Shown here piece by piece: positions 1-10,911 of a stretch of DNA of 64,000 nt (within the stretch, counting starts at the first letter, position 1; every line of letters starts with the position of its first letter). The DNA is from CADEEN01 sp963816315 (GTDB lineage Bacteria; Pseudomonadota; Gammaproteobacteria; Burkholderiales; Burkholderiaceae_C): positions 1-64,000 of the forward strand of contig CAWFJZ010000005.1 in NCBI GenBank assembly GCA_963816315.1. The letters are read 5' to 3'. The position numbers and the translations under genes were made by a program. The notes beneath the pieces are model-generated. The model saw only the letters and a program-made list of their open reading frames with translations. It searched no databases and was not told where the DNA came from.

Positions 1-949
1 CCCCGAGCAACTGCAACTCGCTGACGTCAACGTCGGCGAACCCGGCCCCGGCGAGATCCGCATCCGCCATCACGCCTGCGGCCTCAACTACATCGACGTC
101 TATCACCGCACCGGCCTGTACCCGTTGAAGTTGCCGCACGGCATCGGCATGGAAGGCGCGGGCGTGGTCGAGGCGGTGGGCGAGGGCGTGGCGCACCTGA
201 AGGCCGGCGACCGCGCCGCGTATGCGAGCAACCCGCCGGGCTCGTACTGCGAAGTGCGCGTGATGCCGGCCAAGACGGTGTGCAAGCTGCCCGACGGCAT
301 CGCTTTCGACACCGCGGCAGCGATGATGTTGAAAGGCCTGACGGTGCAGTACTTGCTGAAGAAGACGCAGCCGCAAGGCGGCCTCGCCGCGGGCGACTTC
401 GTGCTCTGGCATGCCGCCGCCGGCGGCGTCGGCCTGATCGCCTGCCAATGGGCCGAGGCGATGGGCCTGAAGCTGATCGCCACCGCGGGCAGCGCCGAGA
501 AATGCCAGCTCGCGCTCGACCACGGCGCGGCGTTTTCGATCGACTACCGCAAGGAGAATTTCGTCGAACGCGTCAAGGCGATCACCGACGGCAAAGGCGT
601 CAAGGTGGTCTATGACTCGGTCGGCAAGGACACCTTCGACGGCTCGCTCGATTGCCTGCAGCCGTTCGGCCTGATGGCCAGCTTCGGCAATGCGAGCGGC
701 CCGGTGCCGCCGTTCTCGCCCGGCCTGCTCGGCCCCAAGGGCTCGCTCTACCTGACGCGGGCCACGCTGTTCACGCACATCGCCACGCGCGAGGCCACGC
801 AGGCGATGGCCGACGATCTGTTTGCCGTGGTGCAGAGCGGCGCGGTGAAAATCCGCATCGACCAGCGCTATCCGCTGGCCGAGGTGGCGCAGGCGCATCG
901 CGATCTGGAAGCGCGCAAAACCACCGGCTCGTCGGTCTTGCTGCCCTGA
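1..949 (+). CDS. qor: NADPH:quinone oxidoreductase (5' end outside window)
   Basis: Zinc-independent medium-chain dehydrogenase/reductase that would reduce quinones with NADPH in the cytoplasm. The frame is open from base 2, so the true start lies upstream; about 315 residues are visible against roughly 325 for the family, so only a few residues are missing. Visible hallmarks are the GLNYIDVYHRTGLYP segment at 92-124, the GIGMEGAGVVEAVGEGV segment, and the Rossmann nucleotide-binding AAGGVGL motif near 420-435. No zinc-binding cysteine cluster is present, as expected for QOR. It ends 7 bases before the convergent redoxin gene. Confidence 0.88.
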   Translation, partial: PEQLQLADVNVGEPGPGEIRIRHHACGLNYIDVYHRTGLYPLKLPHGIGMEGAGVVEAVGEGVAHLKAGDRAAYASNPPGSYCEVRVMPAKTVCKLPDGIAFDTAAAMMLKGLTVQYLLKKTQPQGGLAAGDFVLWHAAAGGVGLIACQWAEAMGLKLIATAGSAEKCQLALDHGAAFSIDYRKENFVERVKAITDGKGVKVVYDSVGKDTFDGSLDCLQPFGLMASFGNASGPVPPFSPGLLGPKGSLYLTRATLFTHIATREATQAMADDLFAVVQSGAVKIRIDQRYPLAEVAQAHRDLEARKTTGSSVLLP

Positions 950-956
950 AGCGTCT

Positions 957-1502
957 TCAGGCTTCGCTGACGAGCGTCGCGATCGCGGCGCCGAGCAGCA
1001 GATCGTCCTCGGCGCCGAAAGCGTGGTGGCGCAGATAGCCGTGGCGGTCGATCAGCATGAGGCTCGGTGTGCCCTGCAGCGCATAGGCCTGCATCGTCAG
1101 CGGAATCGGCTGGCGCGCATCGGCGCTCGGCGCATCGACGCCGACCGGAAAAGCGATCCGGTACTCGTGCAGAAAGGCCTGCAGCGAGACCGGCGTCATC
1201 GCGGCGTGATGCTCGAACACCGTGTGCAGGCCGATCACCGCCACGTCCTGCGGCGCGAACAAGGCATGGATGCGCTGCGCCTGCGGCAGCCCGTGGTGCA
1301 CGCAGGCCGGGCACAGCATCTGGAAGGCGTGCAGCACGACCACCTTGCCGCGCAGATCGGCCAGTTGCAGTGCTGCGCCGCCGCTGATGTTGAACCACTC
1401 GCGCGTCGTCCACGGCGGCGCGGGCAGGCCGGGCGGGTCGATGCCGAGGCGGCGGCGCGTCACCGCACGATCACTTTCGGAAGGCGGAGAAGACAAAGCC
1501 AT
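957..1502 (-). CDS. Thioredoxin-like (TlpA/AhpC-type) redoxin
   Basis: A 181-residue thioredoxin-fold protein. The core LRGKVVVLHAFQMLCPACVHH places a CPAC redox pair at Cys64 and Cys67, and a cis-Pro TPSLMLID segment follows later. There is no clear signal peptide, so a cytoplasmic disulfide reductase or peroxiredoxin-like role is the simplest reading; the partner is unknown. The ATG at 1502 lies inside the 3' end of the upstream cytochrome P460 gene (32-base overlap), so the two are probably co-transcribed. It converges on the quinone oxidoreductase gene. Confidence 0.85.
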   Translation of the reverse strand: MALSSPPSESDRAVTRRRLGIDPPGLPAPPWTTREWFNISGGAALQLADLRGKVVVLHAFQMLCPACVHHGLPQAQRIHALFAPQDVAVIGLHTVFEHHAAMTPVSLQAFLHEYRIAFPVGVDAPSADARQPIPLTMQAYALQGTPSLMLIDRHGYLRHHAFGAEDDLLLGAAIATLVSEA

Positions 1503-1950
1503 TGTCCTTGCGCGCCGTGTGGCACTCGAAGCAGGCCGTCGCCGCGTTCTTGCCGACGGCGCGGTCGGTTGTCGAGTCGCCCTTGAAGCCCTCGAAACCC
1601 CAGCCGCCGGTGTCCTTGTACTTCCGCGAGTCCTTGTGCATCACGCCGAGCACCTTGCGCGCGCCTTCCTGCACCGTGTTGTCGGCGGCCTTGGCTTCGA
1701 GCAGGTCGAACACGATCACCGAGCCGTCGCCGAACTTGCCGCTCTTGTAGCCTTGTTCGGCCTTCGGGTTGGCGTAGAGGTGGTGGATGCCGCCGAAGGC
1801 GTCGTACAAGGCATGACCGGGATTGATCGCCATGCTCTTGACGTGGGTCCATTGGCGGTAGCCTTGAGGGTACGGCACCGGCGCGGCGTCGGCCGCGGAC
1901 AGCGGCGGCACGACGGTCAGCGCGGCGATCATGACAAGAGCTTGGCGCAT
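1471..1950 (-). CDS. Cytochrome P460 family protein
   Basis: A 159-residue exported protein with a cleavable-looking signal peptide (MRQALVMIAALTVVPPLSA) and a C-terminal c-type heme site CFECH (Cys140, Cys143, His144). Size, the single late CxxCH and the N-terminal YPQGYRQWTHVKSM motif match periplasmic cytochrome P460 proteins. These are known from hydroxylamine or NO oxidation, but many members are uncharacterised, so the substrate is not assigned. A good ribosome-binding site (AGGAG, 6 bases before the ATG) supports the start at 1950. It is divergent from an HxlR regulator that may control it. Confidence 0.85.
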   Translation of the reverse strand: MRQALVMIAALTVVPPLSAADAAPVPYPQGYRQWTHVKSMAINPGHALYDAFGGIHHLYANPKAEQGYKSGKFGDGSVIVFDLLEAKAADNTVQEGARKVLGVMHKDSRKYKDTGGWGFEGFKGDSTTDRAVGKNAATACFECHTARKDNGFVFSAFRK

Positions 1951-2057
1951 GCTGCACTCCTAGAATTGAGTTTCGGACGGCGCGCATTGCAGCACGCAGC
2001 CTCGTGTTTGAACAGCGGGCACAAAACGGTGACCAGGGCCCCTTTCGGTGTCGATCG

Positions 2058-2393
2058 ATGAACCTGCCGAGACCAACGATGCAAACGATGGCGACGCCGC
2101 CCAAAGTGGCGCGAATGGTCGAAGACATCGTCGGCTGCAAGTGGTCGCTGGCGGTGCTCGGCGCCGTGCGCGGCGGCGTCTGCCGTCCGGGCGCCATGGA
2201 ACACGCCATCGACGGACTGTCGAAGAAAGTGCTCAACGAACGCCTCGCCAAGCTCGTGCGTTTCGGCATCCTCGACAAGCACGCCTACCCCGAGATGCCG
2301 CCGCGCGTCGAGTACCGGCTGACCGCCTTCGGCGACAGGTTCTGCGGCCTGCTCGACGGCATCGACGCGCTGCAGCGCGAGATCGATCGCTGA
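2058..2393 (+). CDS. HxlR-family winged-helix regulator
   Basis: A 111-residue DNA-binding protein with the HxlR signature: GCKWSLAVLGAV, then LSKKVLNERLAKLVRFGIL as recognition region, then the PPRVEYRLTAFG wing. HxlR proteins are small, often redox- or aldehyde-responsive regulators. The frame is open from 2004, but the ATG at 2058 fits family length; 2082 is an alternative. It is transcribed away from the P460/redoxin pair across about 107 bases, so regulation of that pair is a reasonable inference. The single Cys in the conserved GCKW position is where many members have Gly. Confidence 0.85.
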   Translation: MNLPRPTMQTMATPPKVARMVEDIVGCKWSLAVLGAVRGGVCRPGAMEHAIDGLSKKVLNERLAKLVRFGILDKHAYPEMPPRVEYRLTAFGDRFCGLLDGIDALQREIDR

Positions 2394-2409
2394 ACAACCG
2401 CTTGACGCT

Positions 2410-2895
2410 TCACCGTCCTCTGCCGTGCACCGTCACGCGGTAACTCGACAGCAGGCCGCCCCACCAGCGGCCCATCTCGCCGATGAAGCGCACCACCTCC
2501 TGGCCGTGGCGCACGGGATGATCGCCGCGCAGCGCGGCCCAGCCGCGGTGCGTGACGGTGACCAGCGTGCCGGTCGGGCTCGGCTCGAACAGCACTTCGA
2601 CTTCGGTGCATTCGTGCGGCGCGAAGTTAGCGCCGCGCCACTCGAACACCAGCCGTTGCGGCGGCTGCCAGACGAGCACGCGGCCGATCTCCTGCGCCGG
2701 CAGGTCAACGCCCGCCGCCTCGAAGACACGCCCGCCCAGACGCGGCTCGATCGCGATCAGCGCTCGCTCGCCGCCGCAGCGCCGAAAGCGCGGGCCGCGC
2801 CGCCACCAGAGATCGATCTCGCGCGTGAAGATGTCGAACGCTTCTTCCGGCGCCACCGCGACGCCGACGCTGGCGCGCGCCTGGTCGCCGCGCAT
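2410..2895 (-). CDS. SRPBCC (AHSA1-type) domain protein
   Basis: A 161-residue START-like fold protein, last gene of the VOC-ArsR-SRPBCC operon. The family pattern is clear: VAVAPEEAFDIFTREIDLWW at the N-terminus, a central LVFEWRG strand and a C-terminal FIGEMGRWWGGLL helix. AHSA1-like proteins bind hydrophobic ligands; the ligand is unknown. Its ATG at 2895 overlaps the upstream ArsR stop as TGATG, indicating translational coupling. ArsR plus SRPBCC pairs are common in bacteria and usually autoregulated. Confidence 0.85.
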   Translation of the reverse strand: MRGDQARASVGVAVAPEEAFDIFTREIDLWWRRGPRFRRCGGERALIAIEPRLGGRVFEAAGVDLPAQEIGRVLVWQPPQRLVFEWRGANFAPHECTEVEVLFEPSPTGTLVTVTHRGWAALRGDHPVRHGQEVVRFIGEMGRWWGGLLSSYRVTVHGRGR

Positions 2896-3242
2896 CACTT
2901 GCGCCGCGTCTTGCGTTCGGCATGGGCCTTGAACGCTGCGAGCTGATGGGTCCACAGCGCGGTGATGCCGCCGACCCAGTCGCCCAGCGGCGCAAAACGC
3001 TCGGGCCGCAGGCGGTACAGGCGCACGCGCGCGTCGTGCTCGGGCTCGTCGTCGGCGACGAGGCCGCTGCGCTTCAACACGCGCAGGTGGCGGCTCAACG
3101 CCGGCGGGCTGAGCGCGAGCGCGTCGGCGAGTTCGCCGGCGCGGTGGGCGCGCTGTCGCAGCAGGTCCACCACCGCGCGCCGTGTCGGGTCGGCCAACGC
3201 GGCCAGCGCGTCGTCGAGCGCCGCGGCGTCGCGGGCTCTCAC
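2895..3242 (-). CDS. ArsR-family winged-helix regulator
   Basis: A 115-residue metalloregulator-type repressor without metal ligands. It shows LAALADPTRRAVVDLLRQ followed by the helix-turn-helix ALALSPPALSRHLRVLKRSG and the beta-hairpin wing VRLYRLRPE. There is no upstream ATG in frame. The GTG at 3242 overlaps the stop of the VOC gene as GTGA, which decides the start. It belongs to the group fused or paired with SRPBCC proteins and probably binds the palindrome upstream of the operon. No CxC metal site is visible, so a metal sensor is unlikely. Confidence 0.87.
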   Translation of the reverse strand: MRARDAAALDDALAALADPTRRAVVDLLRQRAHRAGELADALALSPPALSRHLRVLKRSGLVADDEPEHDARVRLYRLRPERFAPLGDWVGGITALWTHQLAAFKAHAERKTRRK

Positions 3243-3688
3243 CGCTGCGAGCGCAGGCGCTGCGAGAACCACCAGAAGTGGCCCTCGCAGTCGGCCGCGC
3301 CGTAACTGCGGTCGGCCCAGTAGTCCTCGCCGTAGTCGTGCACCGCGGGCTCGGCGACGATGCTGGCCCCCTGCGCGCGAGCCTGTGCGCAATGCGCATC
3401 GACATCGTCCACGTAGAGCATCAGGCCCTGGGTGTTGGCGCCGGCGGTCAGCGGGCTGACGCTGCGTTGCCCGAAGCGCGGCGCCGCGTCGGCGGCTTCT
3501 TCCTGGCTCACCATGACCACGGCTTGGCCGTACTCCAGCTCGCTGTGCTCGATGCGCCCGCCATCGCCTTCGACCTTCAGGCGCAGCGTGAAGCCGAAGG
3601 CGCGGCACAGCCAGTCGATCGCCGCGGCGGCATCGCGGTAATACAGGCTCGAGGAGAGGCGGGGCCAGTCGGGTGGGGTGGGTTTCAT
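3239..3688 (-). CDS. VOC-superfamily (glyoxalase/bleomycin-resistance-like) protein
   Basis: A 149-residue protein with paired beta-alpha-beta-beta-beta modules typical of VOC enzymes: SSSLYYRDAAAAIDWLCRAFGF at the N-terminus and VDDVDAHCAQARAQGA then DRSYGAADCEGHFWWF at the C-terminus, close to the YdfO/PhnB-like group. The catalytic role is unknown. The ATG at 3688 is preferred over the in-frame 3745 because the residues before it are not VOC-like and would run over the palindrome at 3719-3728. First gene of an operon continuing into ArsR and SRPBCC. Confidence 0.83.
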   Translation of the reverse strand: MKPTPPDWPRLSSSLYYRDAAAAIDWLCRAFGFTLRLKVEGDGGRIEHSELEYGQAVVMVSQEEAADAAPRFGQRSVSPLTAGANTQGLMLYVDDVDAHCAQARAQGASIVAEPAVHDYGEDYWADRSYGAADCEGHFWWFSQRLRSQR

Positions 3689-3718
3689 CGGCGGCTCACT
3701 CGGTTGCAGCGTCTTGAT

Positions 3719-3728
3719 TATTGCAATA
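3719..3728. promoter_or_regulatory. Candidate ArsR operator (TATTGCAATA palindrome)
   Basis: A perfect 10-base palindrome, TATTGCAATA, sits about 30 bases upstream of the VOC start in an AT-rich pocket unusual for this GC-rich sequence. Placement just before an operon encoding its own ArsR-family repressor suggests the autoregulatory operator. Binding is inferred, not shown. Confidence 0.45.
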
Positions 3729-3745
3729 GTTAACCAGAAACGCAA

Positions 3746-4504
3746 CTACATGCCGGGTGGCGCCACCGCCGCGCGGTAGGCGTGCCACGACGCATGGCCG
3801 ACGATCGGCCCGACGATCGACGAGCCCGGCGAACCATGGCAGCATCGCCGCGACGACGAGCGCGCTGATCAGCGCGCCCCAGACGATCATCACGCCGGGC
3901 TGCGAGAGCACCAGGCGCAGGCTCGTCAGGCCGGCGGTGATGGCATCCACCGGGCGGTCGAGCAGCATCGGGATCGAGATCACGCTGACCGAAAAGATCA
4001 GCGCGGCAAAGACGGCGCCGGCCGCGAGCCAGGCGACGATGAACGTCAGGTTCTCGGGTTCGAGCAGCGCCCGCAGCGAGCCTTTGAAGTCGGGCATGCC
4101 GTCGAAGCTGACCGCGAAGATGACCAGCGTGACCCGGCCCCACAGCATCTCCAGCACCAGCAGCACAAAGCCGAAGATCGCCAGCGGGCCGAGGCGCGAC
4201 TCGAAGGCGAGCAGCGACGCCGCGAAGTCCGGCGTCTGGCCGCGTTCGAGCGCGCGGCTCGCGTGGTACAGGCCGAGGCAAGGAGCGGACCCATCAACAG
4301 AAAGCCCGCCGCCAGCGCCATCACATAGGCCGGCGCGGCTTCATAGACCGTGGCCAGCGTCCAGCCCATCACCGTGAAGGCGGCGCCATAGAACAGGCCG
4401 ATGCCCGGCGCGCGGCGGAAGTCGCGCCAGCCTAGCGCCAGCCAGCGCAGCGGGTCGGACAAACGCAGCGGGCGCAACGCGATCTCGCGCTCGGGCTCGG
4501 TCAT
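3746..4504 (-). pseudogene. DUF2189 integral membrane protein, two apparent frameshifts
   Basis: Reads as a DUF2189 inner-membrane protein once two single-base shifts are allowed. Frame one runs from ATG 4504 (MTEPEREIALRPLRLSDPL, then GWRDFRRAPGIGLFYGA) to about 4281. Frame two carries GLYHASRALERGQTPDF through AAMLPWFAGL to about 3815. The last part, IVGPIVGHASWHAYRAAVAP, is in a third frame and ends at TAG 3746. The total length is a multiple of three, so the indels compensate. Several hydrophobic helices are evident. Function of the family is unknown. Either a sequencing artefact or a decayed gene. Confidence 0.75.
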
Positions 4505-4575
4505 GGCGCGCACCATCGCATCCGCCGCGGCGCCGGCCGTTGCGCGGCGTCAAACGACGTTGATCTCGCGCACCG

Positions 4576-5217
4576 TCACGGCGCGTTCTTCGGCCGCCGC
4601 ACCGCGCGCACCTTGCCGCTCGGGCCGCCGCCGCAATAGAAAAGGCCGGCGCCGTCGGACTCCATGCCGCTGACGCCGGTGCCCGGCGGCATCTCGAGCC
4701 GCTCGAGCGCGGCGCCGCTGTCGGGGTCGATGCGACGGATGTCGCTCTCGTCGCCGTGCCAGGTGCCGTGCCACAACTCGCCATCGACCCAGGTCACGCC
4801 GGTGACGAAGCGGTTGGACTCGATGGTGCGCAAGATCGCGCCCGTGGCCGGGTCGATGCGGTGAATCTTGCGGTCGCGGTACTGCCCGACCCACAAGCTG
4901 CCTTCGGCCCACGCCAGGCCCGAGTCGCCGCCGTGGCCGGGCGCGGGGATCGAGGCCAGCACCTGGCCGCTCGCGGGGTCGATCTTGTCGATGCGCGCTT
5001 CGGCGATCTGGTAGAGGTGCGTGCCGTCGAATGCGCTGCCCGCGTCGCAGGCCACGTCCAGCGTGCGCGCGACGGCGCCGCTCGCGGGATCGATCGCGAG
5101 CAGCTTCGCGCCCGTGGCGGCCCAGACGCGCTCGCCGTCGTGCGTGACGCCATTGATCTTGTCGGCGCCGGCAAAGGGGCCGTACTCGCGCACGATCTCG
5201 GCAGTCTTCTTGTTCAT
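4576..5217 (-). CDS. Beta-propeller protein (glutamine cyclotransferase/YVTN-like)
   Basis: A 213-residue protein made of repeating blades with the pattern xxIDPASGxVLxx: LLAIDPASGAVART, IDKIDPASGQVLAS, IHRIDPATGAILRT, IRRIDPDSGAALER. Spaced GLAWAEGSLWVGQ and GVTWVDGELWHG strands recall plant-type glutaminyl cyclase and SMP-30/YncE propellers. No signal peptide is seen. It starts 10 bases after the SRPBCC stop and seems to be in the same transcript; it may bind or modify a small ligand. Catalysis cannot be assigned. Confidence 0.75.
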   Translation of the reverse strand: MNKKTAEIVREYGPFAGADKINGVTHDGERVWAATGAKLLAIDPASGAVARTLDVACDAGSAFDGTHLYQIAEARIDKIDPASGQVLASIPAPGHGGDSGLAWAEGSLWVGQYRDRKIHRIDPATGAILRTIESNRFVTGVTWVDGELWHGTWHGDESDIRRIDPDSGAALERLEMPPGTGVSGMESDGAGLFYCGGGPSGKVRAVRRPKNAP

Positions 5218-5227
5218 GCTGCAACCT

Positions 5228-5690
5228 TCAATGCCAGTTGCTGATCTTCAGGTCGTTGGGCGACGGCCGGCCCTGGCCGGTCTCGACGAGATCGCGCAGG
5301 CTCAGCAGGAAGGTCGCCCACTTGGTGCTGCAGTGGGCCATGAACTCGCCGCCGTCGTCGCGCCAGTGGCGGTGGCCGAACATCACGATCGTGTAGCCCT
5401 CCTGTTGCGACAGCAGGAACTCGATGTCGGTGCCGACCCACTCCGCCGGCCCGTCCTTGACTTGCCAATGCACCTTGTGGTCCGGCGCCAGTTCGAGCAC
5501 GTCCATGCCGAAGCCGCCGATCTCGTCGCCCGCGGCGGTGTGGAAACGAAAGGCGACGTGGCCGCCGGCCTTCGAGCTGCCGCTCGTGTCGCGGGTCCAC
5601 CAGCCCGCCAGCCCGTCGATCGTCGCCAGCGCTGCATAGACCTTGCGCCGCGGGCGCCTTGATGCCGATTCTGTGAACGATGTCCATCAT
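5228..5690 (-). CDS. SRPBCC domain protein with one frameshift
   Basis: Start-like fold protein of about 153 residues after correction. The N-terminus MMDIVHRIGIKAP is read from ATG 5690; near 5651 one extra base shifts the frame, after which KVYAALATIDGLAGWW leads into MDVLELAPDHKVHWQVKDGP and the C-terminal STKWATFLLSLRDLVETG helix, ending at 5228. The whole AHSA1-like domain is covered, so a single sequencing indel is as likely as real inactivation. Sits between the helix-turn-helix regulator and the beta-propeller gene. Confidence 0.75.
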
Positions 5691-5764
5691 CTTGATCTCC
5701 GAATGAGTGTTGCGTTGAGTGCTTGCGGCGCCGACGTGAAGAATGTCGGCGCCGTGAGGGCACT

Positions 5765-6989
5765 CTAGGCAAGCGGCAGCGAAGGTGGGAGTAACAAGAT
5801 CGTCGTGAATCCGGTCAGCGGCGGCGCGATCCAGCGCTGCGCCCGTGCGCGGCTGATCGAGCGCACCTTGCCTGCTGCCTGCAGATCGGCGAGCGCGCGC
5901 TGCACCGTGCGCTGGCTCTCGCCCAGCGCGAGCGCGAGCGCCGAGGTGGACCAGGCCGCGCCGTCGGCCAGCAGCGCCTGCAGCGAGGCCTCGTCGCCCT
6001 CGATCGGCGGCACGAGCACGACGACACCTTGCTCGCTGCGCGCTGCGAGCGCGTAGCCGCGCTCGGTGGCCTCGATGCGCGCCAGCGGCGCGACGAGCGC
6101 ACGCAGCCGGCCGATCTCGACGCGCAGGCGCGCGCGGTGCGTCTCGTCGGGCTGGAGGGTGCGGAACGCGCGTGCGATCAGCGCGTCGCGATCGACGTCG
6201 CCGGGCCAGCCTTCGGCCAGCGCGCGCAACAGCGTGAACAGCAGCGGCCGGCGCGCCAGCGGCCGGCACGCGGCGCCGCTGCGCAGCCCGCGCCGGCAGG
6301 CATCGACCACCAGCGCGCCCGAGGCGAACAGCGCTTCCACGTCGGCCAGGCGCAGCGGCGCAACGTCGCCCGCCTGCCAGCGCCGCGCGGCCGGGCGCAT
6401 CGAGCGCGGCCTGCGCCTCGGCCACCTCGGCCATCAGCGCGGGCACGCGCGCGCGTTCGGCTGCCGCCTGCGCGCGTTGCAGCGCGTCGCGCGCCGCCGC
6501 CGTGCGCAGCGTGCGCAGCGCGACCTCGGCGACGGCCAGCTCGGCCACCGCCACGCAGTGACGGCGAAGCGAGGCTGCGCGTGTCGAGGCCGGCGAGCGC
6601 CGCGGCGGCCTCGCCGAGGCGGCCGAGCAGCAGCAACCGGCGCACCGCGATCAGGCGCGCGTGCGTGGCGTTGGCACGGTCGGCGCGCGCATCGAGCGCC
6701 GCCGCCGCGGCCGCAGCGTGCGCGGCGAGCCGCCCAGGTCGCGCATCGCCAGCGCCACCTCGGCCTCGGCGACCACGCAGCGTGCGCGCGCCAGCGCCTC
6801 GTGGCTGCCGAAGCCGCGCGCCGCGCGCCGCAACAACTCGCGCGCACGCGTGAGCTCGCCGAGCTGCGCCATCGCGATGCCGCGCAAGGCCAGCGCCGGC
6901 GGGTCGTTGCGCAGCGCGACGCGCTTGAGCGCGCTGAGCGCGTCGCCCGCGGCCAGCGCGCGCCCGGCGGCGGCGATGAGGGAGTCCAT
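5765..6989 (-). pseudogene. Helix-turn-helix regulator with three apparent frameshifts
   Basis: Pieces of one roughly 400-residue regulator lie in successive frames. From ATG 6989: MDSLIAAAGRALAAGDALSA, with TPR-like helices to about 6740. A second frame then gives RLIAVRRLLLLGRLGEAAAA, a third AVAELAVAEVALRTLRTA, and the last (about 6400 to 5765) holds an LRVEIGRLRALVAPL winged-helix-like segment and a C-terminal ALALGESQRTVQRALADLQ helix-turn-helix. The order and composition look like a single AfsR/BTAD-style or related regulator that would control the downstream SRPBCC and propeller genes. The exact family is not certain. Three lesions make this product unlikely to be functional if the bases are correct. 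Confidence 0.6.
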
Positions 6990-7263
6990 GGGCGCGCAGG
7001 TTAACTGCGGCGCGGGAGAGGCCGTGATCGACGACCGTGGTGGGGAGGCTCTGAGCCGAGATCACGCCATTGAGCGTCTTGAGCACTTCGTCCAGAGGCA
7101 GCTTGCAAGCAATACGCCTGACGACACTTGCCTGTTTCGATTCCGCGACGCCATGGAGCGCGCCATATCGACTCTCTCTTTGGCGCCGCACACCTGTCGT
7201 CGATCCGAGCAGCAGCAGGCATTTCGAGAGCTCATCGTCCCATTCGGACATGGCGGGTGTGTA
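6990..7263 (-). other. Interval between broken regulator and IS; possible small ORF from 7251
   Basis: No convincing gene. A minus-strand reading frame opens at ATG 7251 (MSEWDDELSKCLLLLGSTTG) and stays open into the regulator region. Its start would overlap the pre-insertion end of the CHASE2 kinase, whose original last codons can be reconstructed here as LHTRHVRMGR-stop (stop at 7234-7232). Codon use is less GC-biased than in neighbours. I cannot name a family. Confidence 0.3.
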
Positions 7264-8001
7264 GGGTCTGTTGACATTCAGATAGACAATGCGATTCCAA
7301 CCCGTTGTTCGGGTTGGAGGCGCGATGCGAAAGCAGCTTGCAGATGACAGTGGAAACGAATCGAGGGTCTGCTGCCAGGCAAGGTTGGCGATCCCGGGCG
7401 CAGCGGGGAGGACAACCGCATGTTCGTCGAGGCGGTGCTTTGGATTGCGCGCACCGGCAGTCCTTGGCGTGATCTGCCGCCGGAGTTTGGCTCGTGGAAC
7501 AGCACGTACCAACGCTTCGCGCGCTGGTCGCGCGCCGGCGTATGGCATCGGGTCTTTCGCCTCGCTGGCGCGAGAGCGCCGGTTTCGCGAGGTCTTCATC
7601 GACTCCACCATCGTTCGAGCCCACCAGCATGCCGCTGGTGCCCCCAAAAAAACGGCGCTCAGGCACTCGGACGATCCCGAGGCGGCCTGACGACGAAGAT
7701 TCATGTCGTGGTCGATGCCATCGGGCGGCTCATTCAGGGCCGCGTCTCGGCCGGCCAGGTGCACGACATCACCCAGGCCAGCGCACTGCTCGAGGGCGTG
7801 CCGGCCAAGTGCGTCGTGGCCGACAAGGCTTACGACGCCATGGCGCTGCGCGAGCAGATCACGGCCATGCCTGCCAAGGCGGTGATTCCGCCGCGGCTCA
7901 ATCGACGCGAGTCGATTCGATGGAGCAAGGCCGTACCGTCACCGCAACCTCGTCGAACGCTTCTTCTGCCGGATCAAGCACTTCAGACGCATCGCAACCC
8001 G

Positions 8002-10907
<2,906 letters not shown>

Positions 10908-10911
<4 letters not shown>

